Assembly: GCA_947628305.1 (NCBI GenBank)
Contig: CANQZG010000019.1
Coordinates: 1-64,000 of the forward strand
Reading direction: 5' to 3'
Length of the DNA stretch: 64,000 nucleotides
Origin: an uncultured Muribaculaceae bacterium
GTDB lineage: Bacteria > Bacteroidota > Bacteroidia > Bacteroidales > Muribaculaceae
Below, one piece after another: positions 30,325 through 37,730 of the stretch. A program made the position numbers and the translations under genes. Each line of letters opens with the position of its first letter. Within the stretch, counting starts at the first letter, position 1. A model generated the notes under the pieces. It saw nothing but the letters and a program-made list of their open reading frames with translations. It did no database searches and had not been told where the DNA came from.

Positions 30325-31210
30325 CAAAAAGATTTGGTTGGTTATTATTCCGGGCTTGCATAGCAAACCAATCATTCACGCTTTCGCCGGAAATCCACCA
30401 TTCAAATACTTGTTCGGCGGAATCGAAACGGTCATATTTGCCCATTGCCATAAGTTCGCGGATTGCCTTAATATAAACCCTTTCGGCGACCAAAGGGAAC
30501 ATTTGCATTTCGCGCCGCTTTGTCGCGGGTTGTGACATCGGGCAAAACATACAACCAATGCGATGAAAGCCTTTGTCATACAAATCGCAATAAGGCAAGT
30601 TGTGTTCCCTGATGAAATCCCAAACGTCGGTGTCCGTCCAATTAAAAATCGGGGCAAGCGTTACTTTGTCTTTGCCGTTTACGCAATAAACCTTTGTTTC
30701 GGAATCCATATCGAAAAGTTGTTCACCGCCCGGCGTTGATTCAACCAACTTGTCATTGATTATGTCATAACCGATTCGTTGCCCCTGAACTTCGATTGCA
30801 TGACGTTTGGCACGTTTGGTTGATTCCGCCGCACGAATGCCAATGCAAGTGACGCATCCCGCCCCGGCTTGTTCTTTCAGTTCCGCGCAACAAAATCGGG
30901 CAATGCGTGTCGGCAACACTTTCTTTTTGATGATAAGTTGCCGCATATTCAGTTTTGGCAAGTTCAACTTGACTTGCGGATAATACTTGCGCACGAAGCG
31001 CATCAGGTTCGGCGGGTCAACGCTTGTCACTTGCATTTCGGCGTGATGCTTCACACCCGCCATTTCAACAAGCGCAAGCATCACTTGGGAATCCTTGCCG
31101 CCTGAAAAGGCAACATGGAAGCCCCTTTCATCCATGCGCAACGCAAGGTTTTCGGCATTACGGATGAATGCGATTGCTTCTTCTTCAAGTCTTGCAAGAC
31201 GGTTGTTCAT
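30293..31210 (-). CDS. Phosphoadenosine phosphosulfate reductase-family protein
   Basis: The protein is 305 aa. The PP-loop is AFSGGKDSQVML (about 35-46). Two cysteine pairs (RFCCAELKEQ and IGCMFCPMS) could hold an Fe-S cluster, as in DndC-like and phage PAPS-reductase-family proteins. Phages carry these enzymes widely; sulfur-based DNA or tRNA modification is one possible role, but no other phosphorothioation genes are present. It starts 8 bp from a copy of the regulatory palindrome. Confidence 0.85.
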   Translation of the reverse strand: MNNRLARLEEEAIAFIRNAENLALRMDERGFHVAFSGGKDSQVMLALVEMAGVKHHAEMQVTSVDPPNLMRFVRKYYPQVKLNLPKLNMRQLIIKKKVLPTRIARFCCAELKEQAGAGCVTCIGIRAAESTKRAKRHAIEVQGQRIGYDIINDKLVESTPGGEQLFDMDSETKVYCVNGKDKVTLAPIFNWTDTDVWDFIREHNLPYCDLYDKGFHRIGCMFCPMSQPATKRREMQMFPLVAERVYIKAIRELMAMGKYDRFDSAEQVFEWWISGESVNDWFAMQARNNNQPNLFDDGKTPESNS

Positions 31211-31218
31211 CTTGAAAA

Positions 31219-31235
31219 TGTTTTATAGTAAGACG
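31219..31235 (-). promoter_or_regulatory. 19-bp palindrome copy 4 before the PAPS-reductase gene
   Basis: TGTTTTATAGTAAGACG, with flanking bases ATGTTTTATAGTAAGACGC, matches the consensus with two edge mismatches. It lies 8-25 bp upstream of the start codon of the minus-strand gene. Confidence 0.5.
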
Positions 31236-31394
31236 CTATTTTGCATTACAAAACCATACGTTTACAAATGCACGTTCAACACGCTTGCACATTGCCCGGT
31301 GTTGTTCGGATGTAATTTCACCCGAAAGGCGGCGCACCGCCAAATCAAACATCAGGCGGGCGCGTTGTGCTTTGATGATGTGCCGGGGCTTCAT
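31236..31394 (-). CDS. Very small protein (52 aa), below the ORF-track cutoff
   Basis: Reads MKPRHIIKAQRARLMFDLAVRRLSGEITSEQHRAMCKRVERAFVNVWFCNAK, a basic helical peptide. Its ATG overlaps the stop of the 95-aa gene (31391) by ATGA, and it ends directly at palindrome copy 4. The tight coupling and conserved-looking helical pattern support it as a gene. Function unknown; a small DNA- or RNA-binding helper is possible. Confidence 0.55.
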   Translation of the reverse strand: MKPRHIIKAQRARLMFDLAVRRLSGEITSEQHRAMCKRVERAFVNVWFCNAK

Positions 31395-31678
31395 GCCACA
31401 ACTTCATTAAGGGCGTTGACAAATTCAAGGGAATCATAATCGACAAAACCACCATCGGCGATGATTGCTTCAAGTGCCTTTTTGCCGCCGCAAGGGGTGT
31501 AAGGTATGGCGGTTGTGTCGTGCTTGAACTTCACGAAGCCTTTGCCGGGGATAAAGAGCGCATGACCGCGCGAGAAGCGGCAAATCCCTTTGTGGGTGTT
31601 GAAGTACAAGCCTTTTAACGCCTTGATTTCAAGTTTGGCGTTAAGTGCGATTGTTTCGGGGGTACGGGTAAAAGTCAT
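31391..31678 (-). CDS. Hypothetical protein (95 aa)
   Basis: A basic/beta-rich protein (ALKGLYFNTHKGICRFSRGHALFIPGKGFVKFKHDTTAIPYTPCGGKKALEAIIADGG). It is preceded by palindrome copy 5 on the minus strand and coupled to the 52-aa gene after it. No family recognised. Confidence 0.65.
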   Translation of the reverse strand: MTFTRTPETIALNAKLEIKALKGLYFNTHKGICRFSRGHALFIPGKGFVKFKHDTTAIPYTPCGGKKALEAIIADGGFVDYDSLEFVNALNEVVA

Positions 31679-31694
31679 TGTTGCGAAATATTAT

Positions 31695-31713
31695 GCGTAT
31701 CACTATAAGGCAC
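31695..31713 (-). promoter_or_regulatory. 19-bp palindrome copy 5
   Basis: On the minus strand it reads GTGCCTTATAGTGATACGC. It lies 17 bp upstream of the ATG of the 95-aa gene. It has three mismatches to a perfect palindrome but keeps the TATAGTGA core. Confidence 0.5.
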
Positions 31714-31729
31714 ACGGGGTTGTTTTATA

Positions 31730-31748
31730 GGGGCGGACGTGCCGCCCC
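31730..31748 (-). terminator. GC hairpin after the 101-aa gene
   Basis: GGGGCGG and CCGCCCC pair across ACGTG just beyond the stop of the gene at 31757-32062. There is no clear T-run on the minus strand, so termination is likely only partial. Confidence 0.4.
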
Positions 31749-31756
31749 GGTTAGTT

Positions 31757-32062
31757 TTAGAACGAAAGATGTAATTCGTTAAGGAATTGTGCGCCATCAC
31801 TTGTTATGCGAGTTGTTGCAGTCGGATAAAGAGATTTCAGGCGGGAAAGTTCGGCTTGAATTGAAATAACATTTTGTGGCATTGACCAACGGGTGGGGAT
31901 AAACCACATTGTGTTAAATCCTGAAAGTTGCATGAATCCGCAAATATTAACGCGGGCAACATCATTGATTGCGCCCTTATCGGTTTTGTAACCATAGACA
32001 TCTGCAACGACATTTCCCGTTGCGTCAATCAATTCTATTGCGGTAAATTGTTTTGTGTTCAT
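31757..32062 (-). CDS. Hypothetical protein (101 aa)
   Basis: Reads MNTKQFTAIELIDATGNVVADVYGYKTDKGAINDVARVNICGFMQLSGFNTMWFIPTRW..., a soluble mixed alpha/beta protein. It is the first gene of the leftward block and has a well-formed promoter plus palindrome copy 6 upstream. No family recognised. Confidence 0.65.
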   Translation of the reverse strand: MNTKQFTAIELIDATGNVVADVYGYKTDKGAINDVARVNICGFMQLSGFNTMWFIPTRWSMPQNVISIQAELSRLKSLYPTATTRITSDGAQFLNELHLSF

Positions 32063-32101
32063 TGTTGCGAAAGGTTGTGGGGTTGCCCACGGTTAAACAT
32101 T

Positions 32102-32152
32102 GTGTCTTATAGTAAGACACCGCAAAGTTAGTTGTTATTTTGGAAATAACAA
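32102..32152 (-). promoter_or_regulatory. Leftward promoter with perfect palindrome copy 6
   Basis: On the minus strand TTG (32152-32150), 19 bp, then TAACTTTG (32130-32123) form an ideal promoter. GTGTCTTATAGTAAGACAC (32102-32120), a palindrome with perfect 8-bp arms, follows 2 bp after the -7 box. A bound protein would cover the transcription start, the standard place for a repressor. Confidence 0.7.
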
Positions 32153-32249
32153 ACTTTTTCGGGAAAAATTTTGCTTTTGTAGTGCATTTTATATCCATGT
32201 GCAATGCAAAATGTGGATAAGTGCGGGATAACTTCACCGGGATTCGCGC

Positions 32250-32278
32250 GTGTATCACTATAAAACACGCTAAATTTG
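32250..32278 (+). promoter_or_regulatory. Rightward promoter with palindrome copy 7
   Basis: GTGTATCACTATAAAACAC (32250-32268) is followed after 2 bp by TAAATTTG (32271-32278). The palindrome takes the place of the -33 element and spacer. It drives the scaffold/capsid genes (ATG 32311). The 248-bp divergent gap thus holds two copies of the palindrome, one per direction. Confidence 0.65.
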
Positions 32279-32310
32279 CGGTGATTTGTAAACCAATAAC
32301 ATCACAACAA

Positions 32311-32997
32311 ATGAACATCCAAGAATTACTTGCGTTACTGACTGCAAAATTTTCAGGCGCGCGAAAAGACGGATTAACGCAGTTGGCGCGCGTCCTTGCG
32401 CTACAATGTGCGACCAAAGAAGATGCGGAAGCGATTGTTGAAAAACTGACCGATGCGCAAGTCAGCGACTTTATCAAGAACTACCGCGCGGATGTGGACA
32501 AAGAGGTGTCCGACGGTGTGAAAACATCGGAAACCAACTTGCGCAAGAAGTATGACTTCAAGGAAAAGACCATCACCGAACCCGGCGGGGGTGGTACTGA
32601 CAACATCGCCGACATTGTGAAAGCAGCCGTCGCCGAAGCGGTCAAGCCTTATGCCGACCGAATCGCAAGCATGGAATCCGACAACATCAACAAAACAAGG
32701 CTTCAACGACTGAACGAAGCGTTGGCATCGTGCAAGGATGAAACTTTCAAGGCGCAAACCCTGAAAGATTTTGCCCGCATGAAGTTCGATGATGATTCTT
32801 CTTTCGATGAATACTTGACCGACAAGACCGCCGACATCGCAACCGCAAATCAATCGTTTGCCGACACAAACATGGGTCGTTCCGGCGGTTCGCCCCTTTT
32901 CTCCTCAAAGAGCGAATCAGGCGTTTCACAAGCCGTCGCCGACTATGTGGCAAGCAAGAAGCCCGAAAACAATCAGTTCGCGGGCAAAGAACTCTAA
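32311..32997 (+). CDS. Capsid scaffolding-like protein
   Basis: The protein is 228 aa from the ATG at 32311 (track start 32221 is inside the promoter). It is helical and charged (IVEKLTDAQVSDFIKNYRADVDKEVSDGVKTSETNLRKKYDF; DRIASMESDNINKTRLQRLNEALASC) with a low-complexity C-terminus. Position just before the decoration and major capsid genes and the coiled-coil composition fit a scaffold. Identity rests on context. Confidence 0.7.
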   Translation: MNIQELLALLTAKFSGARKDGLTQLARVLALQCATKEDAEAIVEKLTDAQVSDFIKNYRADVDKEVSDGVKTSETNLRKKYDFKEKTITEPGGGGTDNIADIVKAAVAEAVKPYADRIASMESDNINKTRLQRLNEALASCKDETFKAQTLKDFARMKFDDDSSFDEYLTDKTADIATANQSFADTNMGRSGGSPLFSSKSESGVSQAVADYVASKKPENNQFAGKEL

Positions 32998-33023
32998 TGT
33001 CAAACCCCTAATTCCTTACAAGC

Positions 33024-33593
33024 ATGACAATGCAGGTAAAACGCAAAAAGGATAGCCGCGTGGTGAAATGTATCGTTCACCGCATCGCCGACATTCCCGG
33101 CGGTGTTACGGTCGAAACCGCGACACTTGGCGGCAAGGCACTTTTTGAGGGAACGCCGCTTGGCAAGGGCAAAGACGGTCTTTTCAACGTGGTTAAAACC
33201 GCGCAGATTGTGACCGCCGCCGATGCCACCGCGACCGCTTATGAAGTTGCCAAAGGGCATCACTTCAAGACGGGCGACCGCTTTTCAGCCGGGGGCGCAA
33301 ACGGTCAGGTCATTTCGACCATCGACAAGAGCGACCCCGCAAAGGATGTTATCACCCTTTCCGCGACGCTTGGAAAAGCCGTCAAGGTGGGCGACACCGC
33401 CTTTGAGTCCGCCGGAGCGAACACCACCCTTAAAGTTCAGCCAATCGCCATTGCCGGGTCGAACTATGACGTTGACCCCGACGGCGACAACCTTTGGGTT
33501 GATGCGTGGCTTATCGGTGCGGTGCGCGAATCCAACGCCCCCGCCGTGTCCGACGCAATCAAATCAGCCCTGAAAGGCATCATCTATTTTTAA
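33024..33593 (+). CDS. Putative head decoration/fibre protein
   Basis: The protein is 189 aa and rich in beta-strand, glycine and alanine (DIPGGVTVETATLGGKALFEGTPLGKGKDGLFNVVKTAQIV; HHFKTGDRFSAGGANGQVIS). It lies between the scaffold and major capsid genes, the usual place of decoration proteins. Function assigned by position. Confidence 0.65.
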   Translation: MTMQVKRKKDSRVVKCIVHRIADIPGGVTVETATLGGKALFEGTPLGKGKDGLFNVVKTAQIVTAADATATAYEVAKGHHFKTGDRFSAGGANGQVISTIDKSDPAKDVITLSATLGKAVKVGDTAFESAGANTTLKVQPIAIAGSNYDVDPDGDNLWVDAWLIGAVRESNAPAVSDAIKSALKGIIYF

Positions 33594-33612
33594 CCCCTAA
33601 CACGCCAACATT

Positions 33613-34725
33613 ATGCAGAAAACACTGATGGTGGGGCTTACCGAAAAGGACATGGAAGCGGAAATCCGCACCTATGACCTTAAAGAGTATTATTACCCCA
33701 CACTTTTTCCGCTCAAAGAAACCAATTCTTTGACGTGGAAAGTGCTTGAAGCGCAAACGGGCTTAAAGATTGCCGCCGACCTGACGGCAAGGGGTTCAAG
33801 CATCCCCAAAAAGACCCGCGACGCAATAGCACGCATTCAGGGCGATATTCCCAAAATCACCATTTCGCGTGAAAAACTTGAAGATGAACTTACCGAATAC
33901 GACATCATGGTTGCGATGGCATCCGGCAATGCCGACCTTATCGCACTTGTCGAATTTTGGGCAGAGGACACCAAGTTTTGTTGGGATGGCGTTGCCGCCC
34001 GCCTTGAATGGATTGCGCTCAAACAAATTTCGTGCGGTGGCAAACTGAAAATCACCAATTCAAACAATGCCACCGTCGTAACGGAATATGATTGCGATTA
34101 CCTGATTCCCGCAGAGCAGAAAATCGGTGTCGCAACATCGTACACAACGGGAACGGCGGGCAAGCCTTTCACAAAGGACATCCCCAACGCCCTGAAAATC
34201 GGTCGCAAACTTTACGGCGCGAAATACAAGTTCGCGTTTATGAACGTGGAAACCTTTGAAAAACTTGCATCGCAAGAAGAGGTTTACAAGCGTTGCGCGA
34301 CCCTTGTTCAGAACCTGACCGACACCAACGATGCGCCCAACTTGCAGACGGTTAACGCCTATCTTGCAAAGCGCACCGAAACTTTCCGTGGCTTGCAGAT
34401 AATCGTGATTGACCAAGACATCACGGTTGAACTTGCCGACGGCACACGCATCACGGGCAACCCCTTTGAAGATGATGTGATTCTTTTTTCGGAAAGCAAA
34501 GTGCTTGGCACAACTTTTTGGAAGAAGCCCATCGAAGCAAAGAAACGCCCCGGCAGCGTTGCCGAAAAGGTCATGCACGGTCACACCCTTGTGCAGAAGT
34601 ATTCCGACGACGCAACCCCCGTCAAGGAAGTTACCGAGGGCATTGCAAACGCATTCCCCGCATGGAAACTTTCGGGTCGTTCCGTCCTGATGCAGATTAA
34701 CGCCACATCGTGGACTAAAAACTAA
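33613..34725 (+). CDS. Major capsid protein
   Basis: The protein is 370 aa, with the features of HK97-fold capsid proteins of Bacteroidetes siphoviruses (LTEKDMEAEIRTYDLKEYYYPTLFPLKETNSLTWKVLE; ITISREKLEDELTEYDIM; KYKFAFMNVETFEKLASQEEVYKRCATL; ELADGTRITGNPFEDDVILFSESKVLGTTFW). It is followed by a strong terminator, as expected for a highly expressed gene. Confidence 0.88.
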   Translation: MQKTLMVGLTEKDMEAEIRTYDLKEYYYPTLFPLKETNSLTWKVLEAQTGLKIAADLTARGSSIPKKTRDAIARIQGDIPKITISREKLEDELTEYDIMVAMASGNADLIALVEFWAEDTKFCWDGVAARLEWIALKQISCGGKLKITNSNNATVVTEYDCDYLIPAEQKIGVATSYTTGTAGKPFTKDIPNALKIGRKLYGAKYKFAFMNVETFEKLASQEEVYKRCATLVQNLTDTNDAPNLQTVNAYLAKRTETFRGLQIIVIDQDITVELADGTRITGNPFEDDVILFSESKVLGTTFWKKPIEAKKRPGSVAEKVMHGHTLVQKYSDDATPVKEVTEGIANAFPAWKLSGRSVLMQINATSWTKN

Positions 34726-34731
34726 CATCGA

Positions 34732-34771
34732 CCGCCGGGGTTGATTCCCCGGATGATTCCCCGGCGGTTTT
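34732..34771 (+). terminator. Terminator after the major capsid gene
   Basis: CCGCCGGGG pairs with CCCCGGCGG across an 18-nt loop, followed by TTTTAAC. A read-through terminator here would set capsid expression above that of the downstream tail genes. Confidence 0.65.
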
Positions 34772-34785
34772 AACAAGATTTCGAC

Positions 34786-35109
34786 ATGGCAACAAAAACC
34801 AACAAGGAATATTTGTCAATGAGTTTGGGCAACCTGAACGTGTCCGAAACCGACATTGACGTGATACTACTTAAAGCCGGGATGGACGCGGACGCACCCG
34901 CCGACATCGCAGCTTGTGACCTTGCCGCATACAATCGCGTGTCGGTTGTCCTTGCGTCAATGATGCAGAATGTTTCCGAGGGCGGATATTCGATTTCGTG
35001 GAACATGGATGCGGTCAAATTGTGGTACAACTCAATTTGTCGGGAACTTGGCAAAGAAAACGTGTTGGAAGCAAAACCGAAAATTCGTAACCGTTCAAAC
35101 TTTTGGTGA
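34786..35109 (+). CDS. Head-tail connector protein (DUF6706-like)
   Basis: The protein is 107 aa. A short helical protein (NKEYLSMSLGNLNVSETDIDVILLKAGMD; YSISWNMDAVKLWYNSICRELGKENVLEAKPKIRNRS) with the pattern of the small adaptor found directly after the capsid gene in Bacteroides phages. It probably docks on the portal ring. Confidence 0.7.
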   Translation: MATKTNKEYLSMSLGNLNVSETDIDVILLKAGMDADAPADIAACDLAAYNRVSVVLASMMQNVSEGGYSISWNMDAVKLWYNSICRELGKENVLEAKPKIRNRSNFW

Positions 35110-35111
35110 TT

Positions 35112-35447
35112 ATGGCAAGTGTGAAGCAATATCCGCATTTCCTTTTCATCGAAGTTGCCGATTCATCGGTTCAGGATGAACAAGGTAATTGGACGGCATC
35201 GAATGTGTCGCGCAAGTTCCTTTCGATGTGTCGTGAAGAATCGGACGGACGCGGGGCGGAATTTCAGGTTGCGGGCGGTGAATATCACAAAGCCACATCC
35301 CTGATTCAATGCCCCAAATCTTGCCCGAAAGTCAGCATCGGCACAAAGGTGGTAATTGCAAACGACCGAGATTGCGAAAGCGTCCGAATTGAGGGCGTTT
35401 GCCTGAACTTTGACCCCGCACAACTTCATTGTCGGCTATGGCTATAA
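35112..35447 (+). CDS. Head-closure-like protein
   Basis: The protein is 111 aa from the ATG at 35112 (2 bp after the preceding stop). Beta-rich (FLFIEVADSSVQDEQGNWTASNVSRKFLSMCREESDGRGAEF; VSIGTKVVIANDRDCESVRIEGVCLNFD), consistent with a stopper/head-closure fold. Assigned mainly by position. Overlaps the next gene by 10 bp. Confidence 0.65.
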   Translation: MASVKQYPHFLFIEVADSSVQDEQGNWTASNVSRKFLSMCREESDGRGAEFQVAGGEYHKATSLIQCPKSCPKVSIGTKVVIANDRDCESVRIEGVCLNFDPAQLHCRLWL

Positions 35448-35905
35448 AACCGAACTTCACCCGTGCCGATGTTGCAAAGCGATTTGACGCATTCTTGGAA
35501 ATGGTCGAGAAGAAGCAAATCGCCCGATTGCAAAGGTTGGGTGAAATGTGCCTGATTGAAGCCCGAAACAATAAGGGTTACATGATGCAGACCGGGGCGT
35601 TGCTTTCATCGACGGGTTACATGATATTCCGCGATGGCGTTGCGCTTCACACCCAATTTGACGCGGCAAGCGGCGCGGAATCCAACGCGGCGCAAAACGG
35701 CATCAAGGCGGGTTCAAGTCTTGCGGAAAAGGTCGGCAAGGAAACAAAGGGCATTGCCCTTGTAGTGGTCGCCGGAATGAATTATGCGGCATACGTCGAA
35801 GCAAAAGGGAAAAACGTGCTATCAAGTGCCGAACATCTTGCACAACGGGAATTGCCCCGGATGTTAGAAAAACTTATCAGCAACATTAAAGCGGCAGCCG
35901 AATGA
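35438..35905 (+). CDS. Neck/tail-connector protein (HK97 gp10-like)
   Basis: The protein is 155 aa from the ATG at 35438. The pattern MCLIEARNNKGYMMQTGALLSSTGYMIFRDG ... GIALVVVAGMNYAAYVEAKGKNVLSSAEHLAQRELPRMLEKL matches the HK97 gp10 family (an NYAxYVExG core followed by a C-terminal helix). It joins the head to the tail. Overlaps the next gene by 4 bp. Confidence 0.75.
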   Translation: MAIKPNFTRADVAKRFDAFLEMVEKKQIARLQRLGEMCLIEARNNKGYMMQTGALLSSTGYMIFRDGVALHTQFDAASGAESNAAQNGIKAGSSLAEKVGKETKGIALVVVAGMNYAAYVEAKGKNVLSSAEHLAQRELPRMLEKLISNIKAAAE

Positions 35906-36318
35906 AAGACAACTTGAAAACCCCCATTGACACCGACGGCATCTTGTTTCAGTTGCTCAACGGGAAAACGACCAACAAAGGCGGAATTTACGTCGGCGAC
36001 GGTCGCCCCGAAGATTCGACCGAAGAAGATATTGTCGTGAACACAATCGACCTTGAAGCGGACGCATTGCCCCAAATCGGCACGTCCAACATCAACATCT
36101 ATGTTCCCGACGTGTCCATGAATATCAACGGGAAAATGCAAGTGTCAGCCAATCGCCCGCGCTTGAATGAGTTAACCCATGAAGTCTTGAAGATAGTTCG
36201 TGAAACCGTCTTGCCGGGAGTGAAAGCAATCCCCAAATCGGCAACAACCATGTATGAGCCGAATTGCAAGCAACACTTCATGAACATTCGGATTGATTGG
36301 AATATTCAAACGACTTAA
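35902..36318 (+). CDS. Tail-terminator-like protein
   Basis: The protein is 138 aa. An alpha/beta protein (IDTDGILFQLLNGKTTNKGGIYVGDGRPEDSTEEDIVVNTI; NINIYVPDVSMNINGKMQVSANRPRLNELTHEVLKIV) in the slot where siphoviruses encode the tail terminator/completion protein. Assigned by position and size. Confidence 0.65.
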   Translation: MKDNLKTPIDTDGILFQLLNGKTTNKGGIYVGDGRPEDSTEEDIVVNTIDLEADALPQIGTSNINIYVPDVSMNINGKMQVSANRPRLNELTHEVLKIVRETVLPGVKAIPKSATTMYEPNCKQHFMNIRIDWNIQTT

Positions 36319-36331
36319 TTTTCACAACAAG

Positions 36332-36862
36332 ATGGCTACAACCAATAAAACAAACCTTATCACGTTGGGTCTTTGCGAGATTCAGGTGGGCGAAGCCGCC
36401 CCAACCGGGGTGATGCCCGCGCAGCTCAACAAGATTGGCAAGACCTACAAGGACACCGCCAAGATTGCGCAAGATTCATCCGACGTGACGGAACATTTCG
36501 AGGAAGGCAAAGCCGCCCCCGAAGTGCGCCGCAAATCGCGCAAAATTCCGACCCTGACATTCTCCATCATGGATGCGTCCGTGCAAGACCTTGTGGATTA
36601 TGTCGGCGGCGATGATGTCGGCACGGACGGCAAGCCCGTTTGGGGTTACGACGGCAACGAAGTGGTCGCAAACAAGGCAATCAAGGTCATTACCGAACAA
36701 GGACTTGACTTTGAAATTCCCAACGGCGACATCGAAGCCGTTATCAATGCCGACCTTACCGCATCCGGCATTTTCCTTGTGGACTTCACCGTTACGCCGA
36801 TGGCGGTTTCATCCGGCAAGGCGTTACGCGGCATTCCGCATGAAGAACCCGCAAAGTCCTGA
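36332..36862 (+). CDS. Major tail tube protein
   Basis: The protein is 176 aa from the ATG at 36332. Beta-rich with the pattern of tail tube proteins (NLITLGLCEIQVGEAAPTGVMPAQLNKIGKTYKDTAKIAQ; RKIPTLTFSIMDASVQDLVDYVGGDDV; VINADLTASGIFLVDFTVTPM). A strong terminator follows, and the frameshifting tail chaperone comes next, as in most siphoviruses. Confidence 0.8.
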   Translation: MATTNKTNLITLGLCEIQVGEAAPTGVMPAQLNKIGKTYKDTAKIAQDSSDVTEHFEEGKAAPEVRRKSRKIPTLTFSIMDASVQDLVDYVGGDDVGTDGKPVWGYDGNEVVANKAIKVITEQGLDFEIPNGDIEAVINADLTASGIFLVDFTVTPMAVSSGKALRGIPHEEPAKS

Positions 36863-36883
36863 TGCGGGGAAACGCTAATTCAC

Positions 36884-36925
36884 ACGCCCCCGGAGAGTGC
36901 CGAACACCCTTTGGGGGCGTTTTTC
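36884..36925 (+). terminator. Terminator after the tail tube gene
   Basis: ACGCCCCC pairs with GGGGGCGT across a 21-nt loop, followed by TTTTCC. It would hold tail tube expression above that of chaperone and tape measure. Confidence 0.75.
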
Positions 36926-36944
36926 CTTAATTCTCACATTGCAA

Positions 36945-37520
36945 ATGGAAGAAGCAAACAAAACACCCCTTGAAAAAGAGAAAGCCGAATTGAATGCCCT
37001 TATCCGCAAGGGTGTGTCGTTTGAGGTCAAGGACATCGAAGTTGTGACCGAAAAGCGATTTTTCGGGCTTATCCGCAAACGTCGGCTTGTCGAGGTGACA
37101 CGCAAGTTCACCATTGAAGAACCGACCCTTTCAACCCTTGACCGCCTTTCAGCCGAATGGATAGAATTAACCATTGATGAAACGGCGTTGAAGTCCGATG
37201 ATGCGATGGTCAAAGCCCGCACGATGGCGCATGAACATTCAATCCGTTGCGCCCGCATCGTGGCAATCGCCGCACTTGGCGTTGACCGCCTGAAATGCAG
37301 TATCAAGGGCGGATTCCCGCATTGGGTCGAGGACACCGAAAAGTTAGACAAACTGACCGAATTATTCGCCCGGCAAATCAAGCCGTCACGATTGCACCAA
37401 TTCGCCGTGTTGGTCAATTCAATGTCCAATATGGGGGATTTTATGAACTCTATTCGATTGATGTCAACAATCGACCGCACGACAACGCCGATTCGGATAG
37501 AGGGAAACAAAGGGGTCTAA
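36945..37520 (+). CDS. Tail assembly chaperone (gpG-like, zero-frame product)
   Basis: The protein is 191 aa from the ATG at 36945 (the upstream start lies in the terminator). A helical protein (PLEKEKAELNALIRKGVSFEVKDIEVVTEKRFFGLIRKRRLVEVTRKFTI; LARQIKPSRLHQFAVLVNSMSNMGDFMNSIRLMST). It ends 4 codons after a GGGAAAC slippery heptamer, so most ribosomes make this form and some shift into the -1 frame. It is the lambda gpG counterpart acting on the tape measure. Confidence 0.8.
   Translation: MEEANKTPLEKEKAELNALIRKGVSFEVKDIEVVTEKRFFGLIRKRRLVEVTRKFTIEEPTLSTLDRLSAEWIELTIDETALKSDDAMVKARTMAHEHSIRCARIVAIAALGVDRLKCSIKGGFPHWVEDTEKLDKLTELFARQIKPSRLHQFAVLVNSMSNMGDFMNSIRLMSTIDRTTTPIRIEGNKGV
37502..37508 (+). 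promoter_or_regulatory. Programmed -1 frameshift site GGGAAAC
   Basis: G GGA AAC is a canonical X XXY YYZ heptamer in the zero frame of the tail chaperone. Slipping by -1 leads into an open frame to 37729, and the shift site lies 12 nt before the zero-frame stop. Confidence 0.85.
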
Positions 37521-37729
37521 ATAGCCCGCACGGTCGCCGGGGTGCGTTGTGTGCGCATTTCGGGTGGACTTATGACTACCTAATGAACGGCGTTGCGTGG
37601 GGGCTTGTCGAAAGAATGATGATTGACGCACCGAGTTATGACACCGATTCCAACCCGGACGTTCAGGAAATCGCCCTTTCCGAGAGTAACCAACAACAAG
37701 TTTTGAGTTATGTAAATTCAATGATGTAA
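37508..37729 (+). CDS. Tail chaperone -1 frame extension (gpGT-like)
   Basis: After the shift the reading continues QRGLNSPHGRRGALCAHFG ... DYLMNGVAWGLVERMMIDAPSYDTD ... LSYVNSMM, adding 73 residues to give a 261-aa fusion. The Tx-domain-like part (AWGLVERMMIDAPSYDTD) is a pattern I associate with the frameshift products of Bacteroides phages. The fusion would recruit the tail tube protein to the chaperone-bound tape measure. There is no good independent start codon for this frame near the site, which supports frameshifting. Confidence 0.78.
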   Translation, partial: QRGLNSPHGRRGALCAHFGWTYDYLMNGVAWGLVERMMIDAPSYDTDSNPDVQEIALSESNQQQVLSYVNSMM

Positions 37730-37730
37730 A

